Counted from the stretch's first letter, positions 1 through 6,830 are shown. The stretch: DNA of 7,036 nt from SIG587 sp045649505 (GCA_045649505.1 JAZRQA010000031.1:1-7036), one strand, 5' to 3'. Numbers and translations are program-made. The notes: generated by a model from the sequence alone, not told the origin.

Positions 1-1
1 T

Positions 2-916
2 TTTAATATTATTTTAGTTAATGATGGGTCTACTGATAATAGTGGTAAAATATGTGATGAATTAGCATATACGGATAACAGAATACGTGTTATACATCAA
101 GAAAACAAGGGCCTTGGAGGCGCTCGAAACACCGGAATAAGGGAATGTAATACAGAATATATTTTCTTTCTTGACAGCGATGATTATATCAATCCAACAC
201 TTATCGAAAAGTGTGTTAATGCTGCCGAAAAAAATGATTGTGATATAGTGCTTTTTGACGGTATTAGTGTTTACCCTGATGGAAAACCGGGGGTTATTTA
301 TGGTTCCCCTGTAATTTCAAATAAGATTTTAACTAAAAAAGAAGTAAGTATAATTTCTAAATATCCATGCGCATGGGATAAGTTCTATAAAACCTCTCTT
401 TTCAAAAAAAATGATGTTTATTTTCCCGATAGAGTTTGGTATGAGGATTTAAGAACTACGCCTAAGCTTTTTTTGTTTGCTGAAAAAGTAATGAAAATTG
501 AAAGTGAACCCTTGTATTATTATTTACAACGCAGTGATTCAATAATGCATACGATAAATTATGCACGTGTTGTTAAAGACAGAACGCAAGCGGTTGACGA
601 TTTAATATCTTATTATAAGAAACTTGGTAAATATGAAGAATATAATGATATGCTATCATTTATTGCTGTTTATCATGCTTTTTTGCTTCCTTGCCTTGAA
701 TTTTATAGGACGCCGGGTAACCATAGCGAGTATATGCTCATATTGTTGGAGAATTTAAACAATATTGTTTGCAAACCGCTTGAAAACCCATATTTGTATT
801 TGTTAAACACAAATGAGAAAATTATACTTTCTCTTGCTCTTAGAAAGCAATTTTTTATTATAAAAATTGTCATAACAATTAACCGAACACTTAAAAAGTT
901 GAAATGCAACAAATAA
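2..916 (+). CDS. Family 2 glycosyltransferase, 5'-truncated by window edge
   Basis: This is probably a cytoplasmic GT-A fold enzyme that moves a sugar from a nucleotide-sugar donor to a lipid-linked polysaccharide intermediate. The frame is open from the first bases, so the true start lies before the window; 304 residues are visible. In partial numbering, VNDGSTDNS (6-14) is the nucleotide-binding loop, and DSDDY (58-62) carries the metal-binding acidic motif. The usual second half of this subfamily follows: AWDKFYKTSLF near 124-134, WYEDLRTTP near 146-154 with the likely catalytic acidic pair, and a YYYLQRSDSIM block near 172-182. The start of the GT-A fold (the usual VSVIIPVYN strand) is missing. 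The GTG at 248 is internal and not a credible start because the conserved motifs lie upstream of it. The stop overlaps the upstream end of the next gene's ribosome-site region, consistent with one operon. Donor and acceptor sugars cannot be told from sequence. Confidence 0.9.
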   Translation, partial: FNIILVNDGSTDNSGKICDELAYTDNRIRVIHQENKGLGGARNTGIRECNTEYIFFLDSDDYINPTLIEKCVNAAEKNDCDIVLFDGISVYPDGKPGVIYGSPVISNKILTKKEVSIISKYPCAWDKFYKTSLFKKNDVYFPDRVWYEDLRTTPKLFLFAEKVMKIESEPLYYYLQRSDSIMHTINYARVVKDRTQAVDDLISYYKKLGKYEEYNDMLSFIAVYHAFLLPCLEFYRTPGNHSEYMLILLENLNNIVCKPLENPYLYLLNTNEKIILSLALRKQFFIIKIVITINRTLKKLKCNK

Positions 917-920
917 GAAT

Positions 921-924
921 GGAG
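921..924 (+). promoter_or_regulatory. Ribosome-binding site GGAG deciding the start of the second glycosyltransferase
   Basis: GGAG lies six bases before the ATG at 931. The earlier in-frame ATG codons at 904 and 919 have no comparable site, and 904 lies inside the preceding gene. The family's usual N-terminus (a short lead followed by the TVTIPSYNVEKFL block) also fits a start at 931. Confidence 0.7.
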
Positions 925-930
925 ACCCTT

Positions 931-1935
931 ATGTCAAAGGTATTAACAGTTACTATTCCCTCTTATAATGTGGAAAAGTTTTTAAAAACCACTTTGGATT
1001 CCTTTATCTGTGACAGGGAAGTTATGGATAAATTCGAGGTAATAGTGGTTGATGATGGCTCAAAGGACAGTACTGCTGATATTGGAAAAGAATATGAACA
1101 AATGTATCCGGATACCTTTAGAGTTATTTCTAAAGAAAACGGCGGTCATGGTTCTGCCGTGAATTGCGGAATAGAAAACGCCACAGGCAAGTATTACAAA
1201 ATTGTGGATGGTGACGACTGGGTTAATACCGAAGATTTTACAAAGCTAGTTTTAGAACTTGAAAAATGCGAATGTGAATATGTATTTACAAATTATTGTG
1301 AATATTATGATGATATCAAAAAAAAGGAATTTATTGAATACAAGCAATTTAGGAATAAGGAAAATTATACCTTTAAGGATTTTGAAAAAGACTTTCATAT
1401 TCCTATGCACGCACTTGTTATCAGAACAGATATACTTAAAGATAACGGTATAAGGTTAGATGAAAAGTGTTTTTATGTGGATACGGAGTATATAGCTTTT
1501 CCTGTGCCGTATGTTAAAAGCATAACCTTTTTTGACCTTTATGTATATATGTATAGGCTTAATTTATCGACACAAAGTGTAAGTGTGCAAGGATTTCAAA
1601 AACATATAGATGATCATATCAAAGTGACATTGCATCTTGTGGATTTTTATAGAGAGTATTCACAATCTGATGACGCGGACGAGTATAAAAGGGCTTATAT
1701 TAAATTAATTGCAACTAATACCGTACTTTCACAATCCAGAATTTTCTCAAGCTATCCATTTAGTGATAAGGAAAACAGAAAACGTTTTGCTCGGTTTGAT
1801 GCTGAACTTAAAAAGCGCTCTGAGGATATATATAACGAAAGCAGTAAGAGGAGCAAAAAACTTCAGTTACTCAGAAAATTCCATTTCAAATACTATACTA
1901 TTATTCAGCTTTTATCTGAGTTGAGAAATAAATGA
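931..1935 (+). CDS. Family 2 glycosyltransferase
   Basis: A 334-residue GT-A enzyme, complete, likely cytoplasmic or membrane-associated, adding one sugar to the lipid-linked repeat unit. The visible motifs are TIPSYNVEKFL (8-18, first beta strand), VVDDGSKDST (39-48, nucleotide binding), NGGHGSAVN (70-78) and VDGDDW (92-97, the DxD-type metal site). MHALVIRTDIL (159-169) and the acidic DTEY (184-187) fill the usual acceptor or catalytic positions. YRLNLSTQSVS (208-218) is typical of Firmicute exopolysaccharide enzymes. The C-terminal third (about 225-334) is charged and helical with no clear membrane segment. The start at 931 is chosen for its GGAG site; an ATG at 904 would add nine residues overlapping the upstream gene. 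Its stop overlaps the flippase start by four bases (ATGA), which suggests translational coupling. Sugar specificity is unknown. Confidence 0.9.
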   Translation: MSKVLTVTIPSYNVEKFLKTTLDSFICDREVMDKFEVIVVDDGSKDSTADIGKEYEQMYPDTFRVISKENGGHGSAVNCGIENATGKYYKIVDGDDWVNTEDFTKLVLELEKCECEYVFTNYCEYYDDIKKKEFIEYKQFRNKENYTFKDFEKDFHIPMHALVIRTDILKDNGIRLDEKCFYVDTEYIAFPVPYVKSITFFDLYVYMYRLNLSTQSVSVQGFQKHIDDHIKVTLHLVDFYREYSQSDDADEYKRAYIKLIATNTVLSQSRIFSSYPFSDKENRKRFARFDAELKKRSEDIYNESSKRSKKLQLLRKFHFKYYTIIQLLSELRNK

Positions 1936-3395
1936 TAATGAGAAACAAGTCGATTAAGTTTAATTTTATAATGAATGCCTTGCTCACGGCATCATCTTTT
2001 ATATTTCCCCTTATAACTTATCCGTATGTTTCGCGCATACTCGGTCCCGATAATATCGGAAGGGTATCATTTGCAACATCGGTTATATACTATTTTGCTA
2101 TGTTCGCCCAGCTCGGTATACCAACATACGGTATAAGCGCTTGCGCGCGTGTGCGAGAAGATAAAACAAAGCTTTCCCGTACTGTTCAGGAAATCTTGAT
2201 TATCAATACTGTGATGACCGTAGTGGTATATGCGGTGTTTTTCATTGCTCTGTTTTCGATGCCTAAATTAAGCGCTGAAAAACCTCTGTTCCTTATTATA
2301 TCACTCACTATTTTCTTTAATACAATAGGCGTTGAGTGGCTTTATAAGGCACTTGAACAGTATTCGTATATCACCGCTGTATCAATTCTTTTTAAGATTG
2401 TATCAATTGTAGCAATGTTTGCTTTAGTTCATTCTACTAAAGATTATGTGATATACGGAGGCATTTCAATTATCGCCGCAACAGGTTCAAGTATTATGAA
2501 CTTTATAAGGCTTAAAAGGTTTGTTTTTATACGTCCATTAGGCGGATATGCTTTTAAGCATCACCTTAAAGCAATAGGGGTCTTTTTTGCTATGTCCGTA
2601 GCGACTACGATTTATACTAACCTTGATACCGTTATGCTTGGTTTTATAAGGACCGATGCTGATGTTGGATACTATAACACTGCGGTTAAGGTGAAAAATA
2701 TTCTTTGCTCGCTTGTTACTTCTCTCGGTACGGTGTTGCTGCCGCGTATGTCCTGTCTTGCGCAAGAGAAAGATTGGGAGAAATTCTATGAGGTTGTAAG
2801 AAAAGCACTCAATTTTGTGCTTTTGATATCATTACCGCTTACTGTATTTTTTATGCTGTTTGCAAAGGAAAGCATATTGCTCCTTTCGGGCGCCGAATTT
2901 TTACCGTCGGTTATTCCTATGCAAATAATAACGCCCACAATAATTTTGATAGGTATAACTAATGTGCTTGGTATTCAAGTATTAGTGCCATTAGGCAAGG
3001 AAAAGTTTGTGCTTTATTCGGAAATAGCCGGCGCGTTAATAAATTTAGCGGCTAATATGTTGTTGATACCGCGTTTTGCTGCTTTGGGTGCTGCCATGGG
3101 AACTCTTATTGCAGAGGCAGTCGTGCTTATCGTTCAGTTTTATGTACTCAGAAAGGCTGTCAAGCAGAGTTTTGTTAGACTTCCGTATATTAAAATTGCA
3201 TTTGGATTAGTGGTTGCCCTCGCAGCTACTGCCCCGATAAACCTGTTTTGTGATTTTGGTTTGTTTTTAAATCTCGCTGTAAACGCGGTTGTGTTTTTTG
3301 GAGTTTATGGTTTGGTCCTTTATTTAACACAAGAAGCCTTGGTTAAACAATTATGTGACCAATTTTTAAGTAAAGTTATGAAAACGCTCAGATAA
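1932..3395 (+). CDS. wzx: Wzx-type polysaccharide flippase (oligosaccharide flippase family)
   Basis: A 487-residue polytopic membrane protein of the polysaccharide transporter branch of the MOP superfamily, about the usual size with 12-14 hydrophobic segments. It would move undecaprenyl-diphosphate-linked repeat units from the inner to the outer leaflet. Family signs are the N-terminal block with FPLITYPYVSRILGP (24-38) followed by GRVSFATS (43-50), the GVEWLYKALEQY segment (133-144), LDTVMLGFI (231-239), GYYNTAVK (246-253) and LLPRMS (269-274). The start is ATG 1932, which overlaps the preceding stop; an ATG at 1938 is also possible, as no strong ribosome site separates them. It is the last gene of the upstream operon: a terminator follows 58 bases later. 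The symbol wzx is given by family and context, not by proven substrate; teichoic acid or other glycolipid export is an alternative. Confidence 0.9.
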   Translation: MIMRNKSIKFNFIMNALLTASSFIFPLITYPYVSRILGPDNIGRVSFATSVIYYFAMFAQLGIPTYGISACARVREDKTKLSRTVQEILIINTVMTVVVYAVFFIALFSMPKLSAEKPLFLIISLTIFFNTIGVEWLYKALEQYSYITAVSILFKIVSIVAMFALVHSTKDYVIYGGISIIAATGSSIMNFIRLKRFVFIRPLGGYAFKHHLKAIGVFFAMSVATTIYTNLDTVMLGFIRTDADVGYYNTAVKVKNILCSLVTSLGTVLLPRMSCLAQEKDWEKFYEVVRKALNFVLLISLPLTVFFMLFAKESILLLSGAEFLPSVIPMQIITPTIILIGITNVLGIQVLVPLGKEKFVLYSEIAGALINLAANMLLIPRFAALGAAMGTLIAEAVVLIVQFYVLRKAVKQSFVRLPYIKIAFGLVVALAATAPINLFCDFGLFLNLAVNAVVFFGVYGLVLYLTQEALVKQLCDQFLSKVMKTLR

Positions 3396-3421
3396 CGATG
3401 CCTTCCACATTGAACGCATCG
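3396..3421. repeat. Small inverted repeat right after the flippase stop
   Basis: CGATGC (3396-3401) pairs with GCATCG (3416-3421) around a 14-base loop, starting at the base after the stop codon. No T-run follows, so it is not itself a typical terminator. It may be an RNA 3'-end stabilising hairpin or chance. Confidence 0.3.
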
Positions 3422-3452
3422 GTGTCAAAAATTGGGCTTTTACATATTTTCA

Positions 3453-3480
3453 GGAGCGGAGAAATCTGCTCCCTTTTTCT
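3453..3480 (+). terminator. Rho-independent terminator ending the first operon
   Basis: GGAGCGGA (3453-3460) pairs with TCTGCTCC (3465-3472), an 8-bp stem with one G-U pair, closed by a GAAA tetraloop and followed by CTTTTTCTATTT. It lies 58 bases after the flippase stop and before the next promoter, separating the two operons. Confidence 0.88.
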
Positions 3481-3495
3481 ATTTATATGGGAATA

Positions 3496-3524
3496 TTGAC
3501 TTTTGGGGTGTGGTGTGGTAAAGT
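3496..3524 (+). promoter_or_regulatory. Sigma-A type promoter with extended -10 for the decoration operon
   Basis: TTGACT (3496-3501) and TAAAGT (3519-3524) are separated by exactly 17 bases, and TGG directly before the -10 gives the extended TGn element. Transcription would begin near 3531, leaving a leader of roughly 145 bases before the GT-C gene. The -10 matches consensus at four of six positions. The location just past a terminator supports the call. Confidence 0.7.
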
Positions 3525-3546
3525 ATTTAAGCCAAACTAATTGAGT

Positions 3547-3592
3547 ATAATGATAAAAGCATTATTACAAAGGGGATAATGTTTCCCTTTGT
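3547..3592 (+). promoter_or_regulatory. Structured leader with competing hairpins
   Basis: ATAATG (3547-3552), CATTAT (3560-3565) and ATAATG (3576-3581) are mutually complementary, so the middle copy can pair with either side. ACAAAGGG (3567-3574) pairs perfectly with CCCTTTGT (3585-3592), extendable inward by a G-U and an A-U pair. No T-run follows, so this is not a clear attenuator. The rest of the leader (3593-3662) shows only a small GACA/TGTC hairpin (3649-3659). Whether it regulates anything is inference. Confidence 0.3.
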
Positions 3593-3662
3593 TGCGCTCT
3601 TCGAAATAGTTTATAAATAGTTGTAGCCAACTCGAATATAACCAATAAGACAAAGTGTCATT

Positions 3663-3670
3663 AAGAGGAG
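3663..3670 (+). promoter_or_regulatory. Strong ribosome-binding site of the GT-C gene
   Basis: AAGAGGAG ends six bases before the ATG at 3677. It is the best ribosome site among the complete genes in the window and fixes this start. Confidence 0.75.
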
Positions 3671-3676
3671 TTTGTA

Positions 3677-5245
3677 ATGAAATTTGGTTTCTTTTCTTTT
3701 TTCAAAACCTTGTACGGTATTATTTTCTCAATAATTGTAGCCATACTGTTGTTTTTTAATAACATTTCGTATTCTTGCAAAAAAGAGTTTATTTTATCTA
3801 ATGGTGTAATTTTTTGTATAGTTCTCATGATTCTTTTGGTAGGATTTGGTTTTTATTATTGGATAAAAAGTAAAAATCGGTTATTAAAGAGCTGTTATAC
3901 ACTTAATATAGACAAATTTGTCCTTGTGGCTACTGTAATTTTGTTTTTAGGGCAATGCTATGTGTTTTATAACACATATTTCCTTTCAGGATGGGATACG
4001 GGAGCGATGCGAGATTTTGTCGATACAATTATGAATGGTGGAGACAGGGGCGTCATTAACAATTATTTCTCATGTTATCCCAACAATTTGTTTATTTCAT
4101 ATTTATATTTGTTAATTCAAAAAATAAATAATGGGTTGGGAGTTTTTAATGGCGTTTACAGTTATATGTGTATTGTTGTACTTAACTGTGCCATTAACGC
4201 TTTCTCCTGTTGGTTGTCGTATAAGACAGCGAGAACATTTGTATCACCTGTATTTGCACTTGTCGCATATATTTTTTGTGTCTTTTCTGTCGGAATTTCG
4301 GGATGGTCGATTATTTGCTATTCGGATTCTCTAGCGTTGTTTATCCCTATTTTAAGTGTGTATCTTTATTGTAAACAGTATAAAAATGCACGGATGAAGA
4401 TGGTTGGTTTAATATCGGCAGGTTTTGTATCCGCGGTAGGTTATTTTATAAAGCCGCAATGTTTATTTGTATTAATTGGCATATTAATTTTGGAAGTTTT
4501 GAACTTGGTGGGCAAAACTTCTTTAAGGTCATTGCTTCGCCCTATAACATTATGTTTGGTTGTAGTTATAGTTTTTAGCATAACAAACATTGGACTGGAA
4601 CATCTGAATAATAAATATAACATAGAGATTGATAAGGAGCGAACTTTTGGGTATTCACATTTCTTGATGATGGGTGCAAACCAAAAAAATAATGGGATTT
4701 TTTTGCCAGAAGATGTTTATTTTTCTAATTCGTTTGCCACCTCTGAGCAACGTAAAGAAGCCAATATGGATGTTTTTGTGGAACGTGTTACTTCGATGAA
4801 GAGTGGTTTACTTACACATCTAACAAAGAAAATGCTTACCACTTTCAATGATGGAACTTTTGCGTGGGGAATAGAGGGTAACTTTTTTGCGGTTGTTCCT
4901 GAAAACATTAATAATAAGATGGCACCTTTTCTAAAATCAATTTATTGTTTTGGAAATAGAGTTGCTTATTTTGCAACATTTCAACATGTCGTTTGGCTTT
5001 TTATTTTGCTGTGTTCATTATTAACAGTTTTTTCGAAGAAGGCAAATTATGACCAAAATAAACTTTCTCTGTTATGGATTGTACTTTTAGGTTTTGTGTT
5101 ATACGAAATGCTTTTCGAGGTGCGAGCAAGATATGTTTATATTTTTGTTCCACTCTTATGCACTTTGGTTCCTATAGGCGTTAGAAATGTCGGTATGTTA
5201 GTATGTGATTTTTTGCCTCGTATCAAAAAGAAATTAAAAGGATAA
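3677..5245 (+). CDS. Large multi-pass membrane protein, probable GT-C glycosyltransferase
   Basis: A 522-residue integral membrane protein. By architecture and neighbours it is probably a GT-C enzyme that takes a sugar from polyprenyl phosphate and adds it to a polymer outside the membrane. Hydrophobic segments lie near residues 14-29, 44-62, 80-100, 158-180, 188-208, 214-232, 245-275 and 286-306, with more near 428-452, 464-480 and 488-508. A large soluble loop spans about 307-427. GWDTGAMRDF (105-114), after the third segment, holds the acidic residue expected in the first outer loop. YPNN (134-137), CYSDSLAL (214-221), FIKPQ (257-261) and FEVRARYVYIF (480-490) resemble motifs of Firmicute GT-C (family 39-like) proteins. 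The loop carries FLMMGANQKNNGIF (329-342) and FNDGTFAWGIEGNFF (390-404), which look conserved but whose role I do not know. A Wzy polymerase is an alternative, but the GtrB and GtrA partners favour a decoration transferase. The next gene starts six bases after the stop. Confidence 0.75.
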   Translation: MKFGFFSFFKTLYGIIFSIIVAILLFFNNISYSCKKEFILSNGVIFCIVLMILLVGFGFYYWIKSKNRLLKSCYTLNIDKFVLVATVILFLGQCYVFYNTYFLSGWDTGAMRDFVDTIMNGGDRGVINNYFSCYPNNLFISYLYLLIQKINNGLGVFNGVYSYMCIVVLNCAINAFSCWLSYKTARTFVSPVFALVAYIFCVFSVGISGWSIICYSDSLALFIPILSVYLYCKQYKNARMKMVGLISAGFVSAVGYFIKPQCLFVLIGILILEVLNLVGKTSLRSLLRPITLCLVVVIVFSITNIGLEHLNNKYNIEIDKERTFGYSHFLMMGANQKNNGIFLPEDVYFSNSFATSEQRKEANMDVFVERVTSMKSGLLTHLTKKMLTTFNDGTFAWGIEGNFFAVVPENINNKMAPFLKSIYCFGNRVAYFATFQHVVWLFILLCSLLTVFSKKANYDQNKLSLLWIVLLGFVLYEMLFEVRARYVYIFVPLLCTLVPIGVRNVGMLVCDFLPRIKKKLKG

Positions 5246-5251
5246 CAAAAA

Positions 5252-6211
5252 ATGAAACCCACTTTATATATAGTAATTCCTTGTTACAATGAAGAAAAGG
5301 TGCTACCAATTACAGCACCGTTGTTTTTAGAACAACTTAAGACCATGCAAATAAAAGGATTAATATCTTCTGCAAGCAAAATAATGTTTGTAAATGACGG
5401 AAGTAAAGACAGCACCTGGGAAATAATTAAACAGTTAGCGGAAGAAAATGAATCGTATATTGGTATTTCTCAAAGTCGCAATCGCGGACACCAGAACGCC
5501 GTCTTAGCAGGACTTATGGAATCAAAAGATAAATGCGACATTACCATTTCAATTGATTGCGACGGACAAGACGATATCTCTGCCATGACGCACATGGTAG
5601 AAGAATATTTGTTAGGTTCAGAAGTGGTCTACGGCGTTAGAAGTAGTCGTAAAACCGATACTTTCTTTAAGAAAGTTACTGCCGAAGGCTTTTATAAGTT
5701 TGTAAATTTTATGGGAGCGGAAGTGATATTTAACCACGCAGATTATCGTTTAATCTCCTCTCGCGTTTTAAAGGAATTTGCTAACTTTAAAGAAGTGAAT
5801 CTGTTTTTGCGCGGCATGATACCTTTGGTTGGCTTTAAATCCAGTTCCGTTTATTACGAAAGAAAAGAAAGGTTTGCTGGAGAATCTCATTATCCATTAA
5901 GCAAAATGATCGCGTTGGCTTTTGATGGAATAACGAGTCTATCTGTAAAGCCGCTACGTATGATTGCCATTGTTGGTGCAATAATTTCCATTATCAGCTT
6001 TATCGGCGTGATATGGGCAGTTGTTACTAACCTTGTTGGTAAAGCGGTGACCGGTTGGTCAAGTATGATTGCTATTATTTGTTTCGTTAGCGGAATTCAA
6101 CTCATATGCCTGGGCGTTTTGGGAGAATATATTGGAAAGATTTATATAGAAGTTAAGGGCCGCCCAAGGTATATAATAAGCGAAAGAACAGAAGATTATG
6201 AAAACAAGTGA
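5252..6211 (+). CDS. gtrB: GtrB/CsbB-like polyprenyl-phosphate glycosyltransferase
   Basis: A 319-residue family 2 (DPM1-like) glycosyltransferase that would transfer a hexose or amino sugar from a nucleotide donor to undecaprenyl phosphate at the cytoplasmic face. The motifs are YIVIPCYNEEKVLP (6-19), FVNDGSKDST (46-55), SRNRGHQNAVLAGL (75-88) and IDCDGQDD (101-108), the DxD metal site. These are followed by YGVRSSRKTD (127-136), NHADYRL (161-167), NLFLRG (183-188) and RKERFAGESHYPLSKM (204-219). DCDGQDD replaces the more common DADLQDP form and appears to be a Firmicute subfamily variant. Two C-terminal membrane hairpin segments lie near 235-258 and 269-295, as in GtrB. A weak AAAAGG ribosome site lies about ten bases before the ATG. 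The end overlaps the GtrA gene by 14 bases. The name is by family; the sugar is unknown. Confidence 0.9.
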   Translation: MKPTLYIVIPCYNEEKVLPITAPLFLEQLKTMQIKGLISSASKIMFVNDGSKDSTWEIIKQLAEENESYIGISQSRNRGHQNAVLAGLMESKDKCDITISIDCDGQDDISAMTHMVEEYLLGSEVVYGVRSSRKTDTFFKKVTAEGFYKFVNFMGAEVIFNHADYRLISSRVLKEFANFKEVNLFLRGMIPLVGFKSSSVYYERKERFAGESHYPLSKMIALAFDGITSLSVKPLRMIAIVGAIISIISFIGVIWAVVTNLVGKAVTGWSSMIAIICFVSGIQLICLGVLGEYIGKIYIEVKGRPRYIISERTEDYENK

Positions 6212-6584
6212 TATCAAAGATTTTTTGCTATATTTAATTGTAGGCGCAGTTGCAACCGTTACCGAATGGTCATTGTTTTTTGTTATGGACAAATTATCGT
6301 TCCATTATACTCTTGCAACTGCAATCGCCTATATAATATCTACCTTTGTAAACTGGTTGGCGGGCCGTGTGTTGGTTTTTAAAGAAAACCAACAGTCTGT
6401 GTTAAAAGAAATCTTTGAGATTTATATAGCAAGCATTGTAGGTTTCTTGCTGAATCTGGCTATTATGTGGTTGGCGGTCGACCTGTTAACCTTTAGTGAA
6501 ATGCCTTCTAAAGTCGTTGCCACAGCAATAGTCTTCTTTTACAATTTTATTGTGCGCAAAATTTTAATTTATAAAAAACGCTAA
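6198..6584 (+). CDS. gtrA: GtrA-family small membrane protein (proposed polyprenyl-sugar flippase)
   Basis: A 128-residue protein of usual GtrA/GtcA length with four predicted membrane segments near residues 9-30, 36-56, 71-95 and 104-123. NWLAGRVLVF (52-61) and YNFIVRKILIY (115-125) fit the repeated asparagine/arginine-aromatic motifs of the family. GtrA-like proteins are thought to move the polyprenyl-phosphate-linked sugar made by GtrB across the membrane. The start at 6198 lies inside the end of the GtrB gene (14-base overlap), indicating translational coupling; only a weak AGAAGA precedes it. It is the last gene of the operon, with a strong terminator starting 30 bases beyond its stop. 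Confidence 0.92.
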   Translation: MKTSDIKDFLLYLIVGAVATVTEWSLFFVMDKLSFHYTLATAIAYIISTFVNWLAGRVLVFKENQQSVLKEIFEIYIASIVGFLLNLAIMWLAVDLLTFSEMPSKVVATAIVFFYNFIVRKILIYKKR

Positions 6585-6614
6585 TACGCTTATTTCGGAT
6601 TCAAAATTCAATAT

Positions 6615-6670
6615 AAAACTCCTTTGTTGACAGATAATAGAAATGTTATCAAATCAACAAAGGAGTTTTT
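6615..6670. terminator. Long hairpin terminator ending the decoration operon
   Basis: AAAACTCCTTTGTTGA (6615-6630) is perfectly complementary to 6654-6669. Inside, GATAAT (6633-6638) pairs with GTTATC (6645-6650) across a small internal loop. The right arm ends in TTTTT, and the left arm begins AAAA, so it could terminate transcription from both strands. It lies 30 bases after the GtrA stop. The 16-bp perfect arms are longer than usual; a short palindromic repeat element doubling as terminator is possible. Confidence 0.88.
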
Positions 6671-6678
6671 ATTACGAG

Positions 6679-6737
6679 GGTACCGAGTAACAAGGTTCTC
6701 GGCACCTTTCCAAAATCTCTGATTTTGTAGAAAGGTG
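6679..6737 (+). promoter_or_regulatory. Hairpin masking a ribosome site, with a competing upstream stem
   Basis: CACCTTTC (6703-6710) pairs with GAAAGGTG (6730-6737). Stacked inside, CAAAATC (6711-6717) pairs with GATTTTG (6721-6727) around a TCT loop, with a 2-base TA bulge. The right arm contains the AAAGGTG ribosome site of the short frame starting at 6750. Alternatively, GGTaCCGAG (6679-6687) can pair with CTCGGcACC (6698-6706, one mismatch), which uses part of the same 5' arm. The two structures exclude each other. No T-run follows either. A translational switch is inference; a decayed leader is equally possible. Confidence 0.4.
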
Positions 6738-6749
6738 AGGTTCTTATAT

Positions 6750-6830
6750 ATGAAAGCAACTGGAATTGTGAGAAGAATCGAGGAATGTGTTATAATAGGA
6801 CAAAAGTTGAAAAAGCCGCATAAAAACTAG
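6750..6830 (+). pseudogene. Fragment resembling the N-terminus of SpoVT/AbrB-type regulator
   Basis: ATG 6750 opens a 26-codon frame beginning MKATGIVRRIEE, ending at TAG 6828-6830. Apart from IEE in place of IDD, this is how the sporulation regulator SpoVT begins (recalled, not searched). SpoVT is a DNA-binding protein of about 180 residues with an N-terminal AbrB swapped-hairpin domain. After residue 12 the sequence is CVIIGQKLKKPHKN where SpoVT has LGRVVIPKEIRRTLRI. The two can be aligned if two codons (LG) are lost, but the proline and most DNA-binding residues are changed. A GAGG/AAAGGTG ribosome site precedes it, partly buried in a hairpin. It is most likely a decayed or truncated remnant; a short leader peptide is the alternative. 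A consensus-like -10 box lies inside it. Confidence 0.5.
6766..6796 (+). promoter_or_regulatory. Extended -10 promoter inside the SpoVT-like fragment
   Basis: TATAAT (6791-6796) is a perfect -10 preceded directly by TGT (6788-6790), the extended element. TTGTGA (6766-6771) is a possible -35, though the spacer of 19 bases is long. Transcription would begin near 6803. The strong -10 with extension makes this credible even with a weak -35. Confidence 0.55.

Noticed and set aside
1259..1924. Other-frame open stretches inside the second glycosyltransferase and similar minus-strand frames elsewhere.
   Set aside because: They lie wholly within convincing genes, lack ribosome sites, and encode lysine/isoleucine-rich sequence without motifs.
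1932..3395. Flippase gene seemed more GC-rich, hinting at separate transfer.
   Set aside because: Spot counts vary widely within the gene (some 60-base rows about 50 percent GC, others about 30 percent), so no reliable difference from its neighbours.
3546..3551. A perfect TATAAT as a second promoter for the GT-C gene.
   Set aside because: No -35-like sequence lies 15-19 bases upstream, and the TG lies one base too far for an extended -10. It is also part of the paired hexamer set.
3677..5245. Reading the 522-residue membrane protein as a Wzy polymerase completing a Wzx/Wzy pathway.
   Set aside because: The early acidic WD motif, the C-terminal RARYVYIF block and the coupled GtrB and GtrA genes fit a GT-C decoration enzyme better, though it is not excluded.
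6675..6710. GGGTACCGAG resembles the T-box antiterminator core.
   Set aside because: The conserved GGTGGTACCGCG form is not present, there is no specifier stem, and no aminoacyl-tRNA synthetase or amino-acid gene follows.
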